From contig JAFREE010000020.1 in assembly GCA_019400425.1 (NCBI GenBank), positions 62,001 through 126,000 of the forward strand: a stretch of 64,000 bases of DNA, written 5' to 3'. Positions 1-11,738 of the stretch are shown in pieces; the first letter of the stretch is position 1; the number at the start of each line of letters is the position of its first letter. Below the pieces are notes generated by a model, which worked only from the letters and a program-made list of their open reading frames with translations, ran no database searches and was not told the origin of the DNA. Made by a program: the position numbers and the translations under genes. The DNA comes from Hymenochaete sp. R1. Taxonomy: Eukaryota; Basidiomycota; Agaricomycetes; Hymenochaetales; Hymenochaetaceae.

Positions 1-159
1 CAACATCGAGCTAGACCTTTCCGCGCCGACGCAAATCAGACATTTAACTTTGAACGGTTTTATTCAATCATCAAGGAGTTTCATTCGATGTTGGTGAATT
101 ACGGCACTCAAGTCTCGACCAGATTCCAAATCTTACCCGGAGTCGAAAGTGGAAACTAG
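1..159 (+). CDS. 3' end of an unknown gene, cut by the window edge
   Basis: Frame 1 is open from the first base to a TAG at 157-159, giving 52 codons with ordinary amino-acid composition and no simple repeats (it includes FNFERFYSIIKEF). I do not recognise the protein. An open run this long is expected by chance fairly often, so this is only a likely C-terminal exon of a gene starting to the left. Confidence 0.3.
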   Translation, partial: QHRARPFRADANQTFNFERFYSIIKEFHSMLVNYGTQVSTRFQILPGVESGN

Positions 160-629
160 CAATTGAGATGTATTCGGACGTCCGACAATGTAGATAATCA
201 GCCACGTATCTATCCCTTTGTCTTTCATGACTTAAATTCCGACCTGATCGCTGATATGTGCACTTCAGAAGCGGTGGGGCGGAAAGCAGACGTGTAAGGT
301 TGTTTGAAATTCATGATGTGGGGTTTGTTCTCCGTTCAAAGAAAGTGTGAATTAGCTCCAGGCTCAAGCACACGGAGACAGAAAGTTCCAAAGAAAATAT
401 TTGGTTATGAAACGGAGAAATGGCAGGAGTTGAGGTGGGCCAGCCCAAGGAACATATGTCAATGAAAGGATTACACGTGGAGAGGTTGATGAGTTAGCTG
501 CAATATTAGCCGCAATCAAGTTTACAGACCACATAGACAATGTAGTAACCTTGGTCACAAGAGATGACTTCTGCAGAGGAAATCGCGATAATCATGGCCG
601 AAAAAAATGATAGATGCACCTCTGATGTG
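160..629. other. Intergenic, with a possible coding remnant near 430-610
   Basis: No complete gene is seen. On the plus strand about 430-612 is open for roughly 60 codons without an ATG start, and includes GEVDELAAILAAIKF, which resembles the helix of RNase H-like folds. There is no clear splice partner. It may be a decayed mobile-element fragment or chance. Confidence 0.2.
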
Positions 630-1481
630 CTACCTTGTCCCATCCTGCCGCAGCAGCCTCTCGCCTTCTTGCGCCACGCGAGAATCCTCCTCCTCAACAT
701 CATCTTGCGTCAACGCATCTCCCCCAATCGCAGCCCAACTCCCACTCGACGCCCTCCTGAGCCCAACCCCAATCCTCGCAGCAAGCCTCCTTGCCCTCAC
801 GACTCGCATCCGCTCACTCCGAACAAGCACGCCCGACAGCGCGAGCGCGGCGAAGATGACATTGCATAGCACAAACTCGAAGAAATCGGCACGCTCTTTG
901 GGGACGCGACGGCCACAGGATTCGTAGGCGGGTAAGGCGGATTGTGGGGGCCGGCTGGCTGGGTGGCCTATGGGGGGTTCGGACTCGTGTTCGTGCTTGT
1001 CTTGTTCGATGGCTTTCGGGTCGGAGACGGAGAGGCAGTGGAGGAGCCTTCGGTTCCCGAATGGTTGACAGTATGGTTCTTGTAGCTGACAGGATACGTT
1101 CAGTCCTCAGGAGCTAGATGTCTGGGGAATGTCACTAAATTAGACTTAGACTCACGTCTTGGGTTGGACATGGTTCGCAGGACCCTGCAGGATGGCAAAT
1201 GACATCGTCATTGCTAGATCCTTCTCCTCCTTCATCTTCGAATGCTCGCCGGCTGCGGTTACGATGAAGAAGCATGGCATGTCGGTTTTCTGTTTGTCCA
1301 TATCTCTGGTATGAGTGTTCTAACAGAATGGGTTCTTCAACATTCGCAAGACATTCCGTTTCCAATGTTGCCAGCACGAAGAGGAGCCTGAACACTCAAA
1401 GGGACACTTTCGACCAGATTTCTTTTTCGAAGATAGCATTAACACTCACAGATGTAATGGGAGGTTATTTGAGAACTTCAT
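630..1481 (-). CDS. JTB-like single-pass membrane protein
   Basis: Three exons (1450-1481, 1156-1387, 630-1085) give 239 residues with all phases consistent. The 32-nt first exon plus the second make a signal peptide with a leucine-rich core (LLLFVLATLETECLA). A cysteine-rich ectodomain follows (CEPCP, YCQPFGNRRLLHC, YESCG), then one membrane helix (FVLCNVIFAALALSGVLV) and a basic then acidic cytosolic tail. A signal peptide, C-x2-C, spaced cysteines, a single helix and an Arg-rich stop-transfer are the layout of the jumping translocation breakpoint (JTB) family, whose molecular role is poorly known. The family call is from pattern, not a search. An alternative is an unrelated lineage-specific membrane protein. 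Confidence 0.5.
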
Positions 1482-2753
1482 CGCTGTCTACAGGTTGCTG
1501 AGGAAGAGTCGCGACTTGGTTGAACGCTTGCTTGAGACTGCGGGGTTTCCGGAACCGTCCATTGCGCGGAGGTGCCCGTGGGAACTCAGGGTTACCTTTT
1601 CAGCTCGACGCGAAGAAAGAAAAAAAACTGTCATTTCATCCACTTTCATCCACTTCCTTCCTACAACATCGCACCGGACGCCATCAGGAATCGAAAACAC
1701 TGGTTATGACCCAATCACGAGCTCATGTGGATCACAAACTTGAAGAAGGGTTGAATAACAAGTGACTGAGCTGGTACAATGGCTATTGGAAAGGGTAGTG
1801 GATTCCATTTATTTATACCGTCCCCCAAAACTTCTCTCCTCATCACGGGGAGCTCAGTATGGGGAAGAAAAAGAGAGGGAAGTAAACCAATTGAGTCGTT
1901 AGCTGGGCTGCTGCGATTCTATTTGACTTATACATAAATTTTGAGCATGGCTTCCTCCTCTGGCCTAGTTCGTTTCGTTTCATTTTCACCCACAACGAAC
2001 CATTAGGCTTACTCGAAGTTGCTCATGGACAGCCAGATGACTCTTCAAGCCTCATTCTCAACTCCGGAAAAGGACGGGTACACTCTTTGTGACAATCGCA
2101 GGCTTGGCATCGATTTTCGGGGTGCATAACAAGAGAACGTAGAGAAATTTTTCGAGGGCACGTTTGAGGTCAGTCTCGCATTTGTGTATCTCAGCGACGA
2201 AAGCTGACGCTATTATTCATATGTATGCAGTTTTGCATTCGAACCGGTGAGTCCTGGGTTGAGCAGGTGGCTTCTTATAAGAGAAACGGGCGTGAAGTTC
2301 AAGTCGACAATAGGTTGACTGATCTATCGAAGGTGTTTTAAAACACGTATAGAAAACTTGATTTTTTTTGGTCTCAAGTATGTATATAGTACAAGTAGAT
2401 TATCCACAATCGTGACATGAAAGGCAAGGGATCTTGGAGACTTATGAAAAAATGAACTCTCATATCCCTGTACGAATGTAAGGAAGTAGTAAGTACAGCT
2501 CAGAGCATTTCGAGCTCTTATGAAGCCCTGGTTTTCAAGTTCAGGACCTACTTGTCATTATTTTACGAATAAAAAGTGTATAGAAATCATGGTTAATGAA
2601 AGGGTAAGGCTACATTTCGTAAGAAAACGCACAAGAGCGCGAGACAAGCACCAGTGTTGTCTTCTGCGAAAGATGAAAAGAAAGGGAGAGTCGAAAGCGA
2701 AAGAATATGCAAGGAACGTGATGCGATTGACAAGTGAGAAGGATACTTAATAT
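1482..2753. other. Intergenic, no gene supported
   Basis: About 1.3 kb between two minus-strand genes. Only short overlapping frames without splice support are present. It should hold the promoter of the JTB-like gene and the 3' end of the GPCR gene. Confidence 0.4.
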
Positions 2754-4347
2754 TTACTGCCTTTCACTGGGGTAAGCAAAGCTGAGCGTGGGAAGGACGA
2801 TGTCGTCACCAACGATATGCGTTGCTTGTAGAGGTTGAACAGGAGGTCCCAGCTCCTCATCGAGCTCCTCAGATGCACGGGATCTTGTATGACCTTGAAT
2901 AGAGCCATCTACGAAGTCGTATTCCTTTTCTTCGTCTCGAACGACAGAGTTCGCATCGCTCGACCGCAAGTAGTCTTCTGGAAAAGAGAAAGGAGTAATA
3001 CCGAACTTCGCTTGCGACTCGGACAAAGATGTAGCGCGCGGTGTCGTGAACTGCGGTAGGGATGCTGTATCGGGTAGAGTTCGCCTTGTGACCAGGAACA
3101 AGATGGTGTTGACCAGACCTGCGGGATATGGGAGTTAATTGTTAATAAAAGACTTTGACCGCATTTGGCATACCTGTGAGGTTGAAGATAAAATCTGTTG
3201 CAATGGTCGCCCAAAATGGCACATGGTGACCTGTGAACGAGCTCAAGCGGGCAAGCGCAACGGGAATCACCAAGACGCTATATGCAACCTGTTCACTGAT
3301 GAGCAACTTGAAAGCGTAAGAACCAACAGAGTAATGATAGACGAACGGGGTACCTAAAGCAGAGACAATTAGATACATTGGAGACCTGGTGCAGTTGAAG
3401 CATACCAAATCATGCTAGTAGCGACACGCAACATGGCGCTATCTAGGAGGTCTCTGGCGAAGGAGAGTCGCCAGGCTTCGGTTCGCGAGATCCATTGTAA
3501 GCGCCAACGATCCTCGACCTTTACTAGATTCCCTCTCACTCGTAGCAGGACGAGAGAATAAAATATGAAACCTAGTCCAGCTGACATGAACTCCTGTAAA
3601 GTATGTCAATGTTAGAAATGTAAGACTCTTCACGAATGCACAATAAAATAGGCGAACATACGTAAAAATACTCCATAAACGTCTGTTCCGAACGATACTC
3701 GTCCGTTATCCAACACCAGGTACCAGAGACTCCAAAGTATGGTCCACGCTCCGGATCCGCGATAGCAATTGGTCCCAATGTCACAATCATCAAGACAAAT
3801 GTCCATCCACCGATGAGAGTCGCATATAAACTCGCTTTCGTGGTCTTCCATCTCAGAAACAACAGGTTGAAAACGTGTACAGCGATGATGAATGTCCACA
3901 AAGCAGTACCAACATTCGCCGCATTTTTGAGCCCTCCCTGGGCGGAGCAAAAGTCGCCATCGTAAACAATCCCTTCATGGACCCATTTGGCGTTCATTAT
4001 CGTGGCTATTGCCTGTAGAATGTTCGCGATAAGGAGCGAGACAAGATATGGTGCGATGTTTGTGCGATGGTACGTCTTCGTCCGTTTGCTAAAACCCAAA
4101 TAATACTAAATTGTCGTTAGGACGAGAAAAGAAATCGACGGATGTGATTCATTCGTACCACACAACCACCGAATATGCCAGCGATCGAAAACGCGCCTGC
4201 GGCTACCAATGCCTGTTGGTCAAGTTAGAGTTGGAGGCTACATGCGACGAAAAATAAATCGATTACCACCATTGCCTCTTGCTCCTGAGCAGAGTAAATT
4301 CTATTGACCATTGCACCGCTGTCGAACGATGGGTCATAGAAAGTCAT
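2754..4347 (-). CDS. Git3/cAMP-receptor-type seven-helix GPCR
   Basis: Seven exons (4267-4347, 4159-4212, 3662-4105, 3406-3593, 3347-3353, 3174-3288, 2754-3118) sum to 417 residues. Helix 1 is assembled across exons 1-3 (ALVAAGAFSIAGIFGG then YYLGFSKR). Later helices include LWTFIIAVHVFNLLFLRW and VAYSVLVIPVALARL, ending in GLVNTILFLVTRR and a Ser/acid-rich cytosolic tail of about 100 residues. Cysteines in the loops (DFCSAQ and TWCWITD) could form the usual extracellular disulfide. Fungal Git3-like receptors sense glucose or other nutrients and signal through G-alpha/cAMP; the ligand here is unknown. The conserved WYP-VAYSVLV stretch is rebuilt only if a 7-nt exon is included. Confidence 0.82.
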
Positions 4348-5432
4348 GATCGTAGCCCAGTCCCAGAAGTACAAAAAAGACCTCAGACAAAAAGACGATA
4401 TCTTAGAAAAAGAACAAAGATAGGTATCTCGAGCTTCAAAGCGAACCCAATGTCTCTTGTCCAGCAAGGCGTAATAACAGACTAGAGTCCTGCTCGTGCG
4501 AAAACACCAAAGGGAAAGGGAGATAAGAAAGTTGAACAACGGGCGTTCACAAGCCCCAGCTAACTTTTATTGGTTCAAGGGTAAGTTTGATGAACTGCCT
4601 CTTCATCAATAACCGCATTTGAAATTACCATCATCTACCACCGTAAACGGGTGTTCGGGGAACAAGGTCGCCTATGCGATAGATTCCCCTCATTCAATTG
4701 GTCAGAGTACGTTCGTTCTAGCCTAAGGGAATCGAGAAGCAATCTTGACTGCCAGTGCCCATTGTCACGTCACCATCCATCACCACCAGCTTGCGAGAAG
4801 AAGGGTGGAGGGAGAAAGTAGCTGGACATCGCAACATCCATCCCGTCTATCGGCTTTCATAATAAACATACACAGGCAAAGGAGTGAGGGTTATAAAATT
4901 GGCTTGGTCGCAGAAGTACGAAAGTATGAACCAGAGGAATGAATGTGAGAGTAGATGGTTGGGAACGAGGTGGGAAGGCAGGGACAAAATGCATCTCGCT
5001 GGTCGTTGATTGGGGCAATCCATGCCAATCGGTCGCTCCGTTGCTACGACGTCAATGAAGAAGCACCTGCACACGATAAGATCGGTGCGAAAAGCAAGTT
5101 CTTCACTTCTTGACCCATCATAATAAGAAGTAAGAGTGTTTGTCGTGAGGGTGGGTGTTGATTGCTTGTAAGAAAAGCAGAGACGGACTTCCAATGATTC
5201 GTAACTCGGTTGGGGTTTTGCGACTTTCCCACGAATCATCTACAGTATGAGGAATCAAGATATGGTACGACCACTATTGATCCCCTATATTTCGAGAAAA
5301 ACGAAACATGTATATAATGCGAGTAATGTACAGTGCAGTTGCTGTGGGAGTGGAAGATTGGATTAAAAGATGACGCTGTTGGAATCTTCCGCTTAAACTT
5401 GAGCCGGGCTCAAAACTATCTAAGCCAAAGAA
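4348..5432. other. Intergenic, probable GPCR promoter
   Basis: About 1.1 kb upstream of the GPCR start. A minus-strand frame at 4847-5239 is open but has no recognisable protein features or splice context. No gene is called. Confidence 0.4.
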
Positions 5433-7559
5433 CTACGAAAATAGGTCCACTATGATCGTGATGATGCCAAGGACTAGCGAAAAAGTACATATTTAGCATC
5501 GACGGAAAATAGAATGAGTTGCATCCGACACTCACCGATCTCGACAGCAATGAGCGCAATTACGATTTGTTCTAGGCGTTCAGAGTGTCTGCTCGAAACG
5601 GACTCCTTCAGAAGCTGTAGCATGTCCTGAAGAACCTCAACACGCGTATTCAGGAGATTGACACGTTGCGGTATTTCGAGATAAGTTCGGGCTGCCTCGT
5701 AAAGAGGTTGCAGATCGGGATAGCTCTGGAAAAACGAGTAGATATTAGCTCATGACTGCCTACTATTGCACTGCATAAATCTTACCCAGAAGACTTCCTA
5801 ATGGTCAAAAAATTTGAATCGTAAGTAAATTAAGCTAATATATATATATATTTAAGTATTTCGAAGAATCTTCTTACGGGATAGTCGAGTACAGAGCCAA
5901 CCAAGTTGATGTTGATACGCAAGAGAAATAGCTCGCCTATCTGCTGCATAATTTCTGCATCCACTGATCAGACATCTATGTCTTCAAAACCAAAGAAGAC
6001 CAGACCTTTGTGGGGCATTCCAACTTTTCCGGTTTCGCTGATAATTTCCGGGACATCCTTCGTGTGCTCAATATTTGACGCGATCAGATTCTCGAACTGC
6101 AGGGTGGAAGGGTTAATGCCGGTCATATGAGAAGCATAAAGCACAGAATCATACCAAAGAAATTTTGACTGATTGAGCAAGGGCGTGCGAGAGAGATAAT
6201 TTTGTCCTGTCATACCGTTAATCACTGTATAACGTGATCCCGACAAAACTCTCACATGAAGCCGGAACCCCGTCGTAAAGTGATAACATCATTAAATATC
6301 CTAGACGATTTCCTAAACATTGTCCTCTTTGCTGACCTCTAGTTGAACAAAGCGTACCGACTATAATTTGCGTAGTAATAATTCAAATCTTCCATTTCAA
6401 CATCATCGGCAGCTTATAAGTATCACATTAGAAACGTGTATTCAAAGCGTGTGTGTTAAAGCTCACCTAGCTTTTCTACTTCAAAGCGCTTTCTGGGAAT
6501 GCGGATGACTCAGTATTATAAATCTCCAAAGAAGTCATGGGCGTAAGCGTACATTGATGACAAAAATCGCTTTTCTTCGGATTCATTCATTCCCCATACG
6601 ACCACTACGCCGTACTCAAACATGAAGATCTCAGCCTCTGTTCCGCCGCCAGAGTCGAACTTCTTTCGTTTCTTATCCAATTTTGCCTTGCCATTCGCGT
6701 CGCTATCCACTGCCGTCGTTTCCTCTGCATGCTCAGACATACCTAGCAGGTCGCCGACTTTCGGAGATGAAGCCGTTGCTTTCGGAGGTGGCTTTATGTT
6801 TGACGGAGCGTCGCTCGGCGCAGCATTGTAAGAGTAAGTCGAATAGAGAACCTCGTCGATGAGACGTGGATGCGTGTTGTATGCTGATTTTCTTGCCTGG
6901 AAGAATTTCATGAGATCTGACATGCGATAGGACCTGCAATGATGTCAGTCGACGATCATAGAGGCTTGTAAAAGTTCTGTAGGGACGAACGTTGCTGTGG
7001 CATACGCGGTTACGCGAGGTAAGGATTTCGCTTTTTTCTTGGTCAGGCGAAGAGCATCGCGTCTGGCAGTACCCTCTGGAATTTGAGCTATCTGCGTATA
7101 CACCTTTGAAACGGAGTGAGTCTCGGTCGAAATAACAAAGGCCAAGGAATTGCTTACCTCGGCATCCTGTTCATCGTCTATCTCTTCCTCGTCGTCATCC
7201 GCATCTTCCTCGTCGCTATCAGCCGTATCAGGGCTCGTGGGCGCAAGTATCACAGTTTCTGCTGTAGTAGGCACGGGCGTGGGTTTGGCTACCTGTGCCT
7301 CCACGGGCTGCTTGCTCACATCGGCTTGGTCGGGAAGGACTTGGAGCTTCCCAGCGACCTTGGTGGATCGATTGGCACCTCGAGCCTTTGCCTCATTTGC
7401 GGTGAGTTTGTTGGCTGCTGCTCCTGCAGGAGGCTGGCGGGAACCATGAGGGGGGTCCACCGGCATGAATGAAGGTAGGGAATGACGGTAGGGAATGACG
7501 GTCCGGTCGGGATTGGGAAGAAGTCGCGCGAAAGTCGTTGAACTCAGCAGTGGCGTCAT
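5433..7559 (-). CDS. RMD1/Sif2 family protein (DUF155, RMND1-like)
   Basis: Twelve exons (7158-7559, 6991-7103, 6553-6933, 6467-6492, 6358-6412, 6256-6300, 6155-6206, 6006-6096, 5878-5954, 5786-5797, 5536-5725, 5433-5473) give 494 residues. The N-terminal third is low complexity and acidic (DDDEEEIDDEQD). The DUF155 core follows: VTAYATATSYRM, EAEIFMFEYGVVVVWG, KRFEVEKL, DVEMEDLNYYYANYSR, KLSLSHALAQSVKISL and IGELFLLRININLVGSVLD. It ends with the coiled LLNTRVEVLQDMLQLLKE segment and a C-terminal helix (VLGIITIIVDLF) that probably anchors it in a membrane. Yeast RMD1/RMD8, S. pombe Sif2 and human RMND1 (mitochondrial translation) share this domain. No mitochondrial presequence is obvious. The start is the first ATG, 99 bp from a divergent gene. 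Confidence 0.88.
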
Positions 7560-7658
7560 AAAGTATTCGTGGGAAAGCTGTTTTATGTATTGGTGACTTC
7601 AAAACAATACACTCAACTTCATATTCACCAACGCGCTTTACTTGACGCCAAGCACTCG
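7560..7658. promoter_or_regulatory. Compact bidirectional promoter
   Basis: Only 99 bp separate the start codons of the divergent RMD1-like and acid phosphatase genes, so both must share this stretch. Just inside the minus-strand gene a 14-bp tract is repeated head to tail (about 7474-7502). No TATA box is apparent. Confidence 0.5.
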
Positions 7659-9927
7659 ATGCTCTCGCGAGCCTTGCACACACTTCTCGTCGTTGTCGTT
7701 GTCTTGACTCTCTCAGTCTCTATAATGTCCTCAACTCCTTCTCAGGAAGAGAGAGGGGTGACCGCTGCACAAGTATCGCTCGATGTCGACAACTATCCGG
7801 TGACGCCTGCCGATCTATTTCTTGAACAAGTCCACGTCTACGTTCGTCACGGTCCGTGCATTTCCTCTCTGTGTTATAGCCTTCCATCTGACTCTCATTG
7901 GCGTTCGTAATGCAGGGGAGCGTACGCCCGTGAAGGTGCGCATGGCAGATCCACCTGCTTCTATTCCTGCCCACTGGATCCTTTGTAGAACGGCTCGTCA
8001 ATTCAGAGCGTCCGTCGCAACCTTCGGAGACGCGGTACAAGACTCACCTCGAACGTCCGATGGCGTCGAGTTCTTGCCTGTGAAGCGTATAGTTGAAAGA
8101 CCAGATGGAACGGTTGCGGAGGGAGAATGGTACGCACATCGTATTCCTTGGGTCTTGTTCCTTTTTCTGAGTCCTTCGCTCAGCATGCTTGGCGAACTGA
8201 CTGACATCGGGCGACAGGTAGTTGCAATTCTTACATTGGGAGAGTTAGCAACTTACAGTGTCATATAGTCTACATATACCTACGGCCGTAACTTGCGGCG
8301 TCTCTACGTAGACAAGTATGTGAACACGCCTTTCGTGCATGTGTATCTTATCCATGCTGGCGCCTCGTAGGCTTGGTTTCCTCCCGGACACGTTGTCGAA
8401 CCTAAATGAAGCTTACTTCCGGTGAGCTCGACCCCGTTATAGTGAACTTATAGTTGACTGTAGTATACGTTAGCTCGACGGATATGCCGCGGACAGTTGA
8501 GTCATTACAGCAAGTTATGCATGGACTTTACCCTAGAGCAAAACTTGTGCATGGTCTTACACCGCAACTTCGTGTCCGGTAGGGGAAAGTCTAGTCTGTT
8601 AACAGTTTGATAATGATCAATACCCCCAGGAATAAAGAAAGCGAGAACTTGATCCCTAACTCTGTATATTGTCGACGCCTGGAACAACTTCTTGTTGGAT
8701 TTGCTCAAGGTAAAGCCCTAACACATCACGTTGCATTTCAAATTCCTGATGAATCATTCAATTTTAGCTGCTGCATCTGCATACAATCATACTCTTGAGC
8801 CGCTTGATGACAAACTTTCACGCTTCATTGGAGGTCGTCCTATCCGCATCGTTGGTATAGTATTGTATACATGTCGAATACATTAGTGAGTGATATTGTG
8901 TTGCTGTAGGATGGACAACCACGAGCATCCGGTGTTCTTGACACTGTGCGTTCCTTCATTATGGAGCTTGAGAGCTACTGCTTAGATTGTCTGACAGATT
9001 CGAGCAAGCAAAGCCAATGGGATATCTGTTCCCAGTGAATTTGAGGACAAACAGTCCATGGATTTGATAGTACGTTCTATAATCCAATTTCTTCATCGTG
9101 AACAGTGTTTAGATTATATTCTTAATAGGAACAGGCCGTTGTTACTGAATGGTTTGCAGGTACAGTCAACACTACTATTTTTTTGTTGAACTTTGCTGAT
9201 GAACACTAGGATGTAAATATCCCCCAAGTTCAAAAGGACCGAACTAATTTTTGTTTCTTATGCAATAAATAGATAAAACCGAAGAAGTACGGAGGCTAGG
9301 CATGGACCGACTACTTCAGGATCTATCCGCTAAACTTGCCCTCAAAGTTTCTCCGAAAACCAAAGGTTCCCCGAGCGCTATTTCCGATGAAGAAGCACCG
9401 CGACTACTTGTACACAGTACGCATGACACAGCTTTGGCGGCACTTCTTGCAACGTTAGATGTCTTTGATGAGAAGTGAGCAAAAACAATCGATCATTTAT
9501 ATGTTGATGCATGAGACTTAAATGCGTTCATATAAGGTGGCCAGCCTTCACTTCCTCAATAACCTTTGAGCTCTTCCGGAAGGGGCCCGAAGCGCAGGCG
9601 CAACCCTCATACCTGCAATCCGCACTTTGGATGCTCTCACCTTTCAAACGTACAACTGTAAACCCAGAGTACTGTGAGTTCTGCTCGGCCCTCATATATC
9701 ACCTGCTTATCCGAGTCCGCTGATTGTATCGTTTAAATTATCCTCCAGATATCCGCATGCGCTATCAGAACCAAAACATGCCTCTCCCATTGTGCGCAGA
9801 TAAAGGCAAGCATCTGGAAGGCCACCCCGAGTTCTGTACGCTCGCCGCGTTTCAGGAGCGCATAAAGGCACTAGTACCAGGGGATTGGGAAGGTGCTTGC
9901 GTGCCGAGGGCATCTTTCCAGAAGTAG
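7659..9927 (+). CDS. Histidine acid phosphatase (branch 2 phosphoglycerate-mutase fold)
   Basis: Fifteen exons sum to 488 residues. The N-terminus is a signal anchor (LLVVVVVLTLSVSIM). The catalytic signature YVRHGERTPV is rebuilt exactly across the first intron (7852-7915). GELTDIGRQ, STDMPRT and the proton-donor motif HSTHDTALAALL follow, so the nucleophilic His, its arginines and the HD pair are all present. The C-terminus carries YIRMRYQNQ and GKHLEGHPEFC. The enzyme should hydrolyse phosphomonoesters (phosphate, phytate or lysophosphatidate types exist) outside the cell or in the secretory lumen. Substrate cannot be told from sequence. It is divergent from the RMD1-like gene and contains a 3-nt candidate exon at 9210-9212. 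Confidence 0.88.
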
Positions 9928-10397
9928 AAAAACGGAGCAAGTATGACATGTGTGTTTTCGGTAGAACTTTGGATTATGACTAGAATGCCACATAAAGGCG
10001 GCAGAAGTACTGGCTGACTCGACTACTGCCTTCTGGATTCCATTCAGAATATATTACTTGTCTTCCTTCTTTAGACTATCTCGGTAGACTAACGAATTGA
10101 TAGATTTATTAACTTCAATTCATTTAGTAATTTGTTCGTAGCAAAAAAGACCTTCAATAGCAATGCTGCTAATTTTTGGTTTCTGCGAACACCAGTTTTG
10201 GCAAATTACGAAACTTTAAGCTCGCGAGCGACAGATAGCGGTGTACGTGTAGCCCTTTCAAGTTGCAGACTGACAATAAAGGCTTATAATACTTTCAATT
10301 TATATTATATATGCGCGGGTTGGCCGAGCCCAAAATCATACAGTTATACTACGCACAGCAGAAGAAATGGAGGAGCTAAACGAAGAGAATAAACAGA
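9928..10397. other. Convergent intergenic, no gene
   Basis: 470 bp between two genes that end toward each other. AT-rich, with no supported coding. A tRNA-like A-box at about 10318 was rejected. Confidence 0.5.
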
Positions 10398-11134
10398 CTA
10401 GTATCTGTAGCGCGTAGAGTAATCTGTGACGAATTCGTGTCAATAATGAGCGGTGGGAGGAAGATGAAATGGCGAACAAACCTTTGGGGGAGACAACGAG
10501 ACCGCGGCCCTTCGAGGCTCCACGATACACAGTCTCGATAATATCAACAAGCTGCACGAAGATGATGAGCCACAGGATATAAAAAGTTCTCTATTTTGGG
10601 CCTACCTCTTGCTTGTTATCCATGGCCCAGTTTCTGATGAAGGCAGTAGTTTGATCAGCGTCTTTCTTGTTTCTACGATTATACGAGGGACCAACATCTT
10701 GTTGTTGTTACCGGTTCCTAAATCAATCATGATGTGCTTGTTGCTGGTGACACAGATGAGCAAGCTATTTCTTATATGCAAGTACATATTCGGATACTCA
10801 CCGATAAAAGAACATAACAGTGCAAGGATCATACAACTCATACATCTGGATAGAAGCGTGTAACACCATCAGCATCACGCGACGGCCAATACACAACCAG
10901 CTCCAAACGAAGCATACACACCTTGTTGAAGTCCGGAACCTGTGAGATATCACACAAATAAATGACTGCAAAGTTCTGCACTTTGTCAGATACACCGTAT
11001 AGCGTCTCGTCCATCTTCATGCACTGGGAGTCCCAGTCATGTCCGAAACGGATGACGACGACACGGTCCTCCTCGGACTTGATGGCTTCGTCTACATGCC
11101 ACCCAGATGGAAGATGGGGGAGGAAATAAGACAT
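10398..11134 (-). CDS. DIM1: Dim1/U5-15kD spliceosomal thioredoxin-like protein
   Basis: Six exons (10922-11134, 10802-10845, 10696-10743, 10606-10633, 10482-10551, 10398-10423) give exactly 142 residues, the usual length of this family. It opens with MSYFLPHLPSGWHVDEAI and has RVVVIRFGHDWD, QVPDFNK, MYELYDPCTVMFF and IDLGTGNNNKINW, ending RGLVVSPKDYSTRYRY. Dim1 (yeast Dib1, human TXNL4A) sits in the U5 snRNP and U4/U6.U5 tri-snRNP and blocks premature spliceosome activation. It has a thioredoxin fold but lacks the CxxC pair. The start is the universally conserved MSYFLPHL. Confidence 0.97.
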
Positions 11135-11738
11135 GGTAATGAAGTCGGCACTTCAGCAAGTCGACGTTGAAGGGAGAGGGAGAACCTGAGGAACTCTGAG
11201 CGCAGGAGATGCGAGTGCTTACCAGAATGGGAGACGTCGGCGTCGATCATTATATCCTCTTCGAAGTTCGAACACTCCTGAAACATTCTCCCTTCCACTA
11301 TCTCTTTCGAATTTGCGTGAAGATTTTGATATCCTAACATCACTTTGACTCGGAGGGACATTAGAACCAGGAATACTGAAAGTGCGTACCGTTATGTGTC
11401 CAGAGCACAAGGACGGTCCGTTGGATGAGTTCATGTGCTTCTGCCGGGTCTTCTGTACAAGCCTTCTTATCTCTCACAGATTCAATACTATTGATTCACA
11501 GTGTGTGGCACCATCTAGTCTTCGTCGCACGCAAGATCACTTAAAAATTTCTATATGCTCCTCCAGTCCTGTGCGCCTCGTCCCACTCGCAATATACTGG
11601 GGTCTACTCGTGACTGCGTTTTATTGTTTTACCTGCTCCTTGCGTCATGCATACTGGCATATGTATATATAGTGGCCGCCATATTGGTAACGCTCGCAAC
11701 TGAGTCTGCTGTATCTTATACACTACCCAAACTTCGCT
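11135..11738. other. Divergent promoter region between DIM1 and the dioxygenase
   Basis: About 600 bp. Several short frames overlap on both strands but none shows splice or protein support. It is expected to carry both promoters. Confidence 0.4.

Noticed and set aside
6241..6300. Apparent 19-nt intron in the RMD1-like gene
   Set aside because: A 49-nt intron from GTGAGAG at 6255 to the acceptor at 6207 restores the family sequence in frame, so the short one is unnecessary.
10318..10400. tRNA-like start (GGTTGGCCGAGC) resembling a D-arm A-box
   Set aside because: No B-box (GGTTCGAATCC-like), acceptor stem or anticodon arm follows at the right distance.
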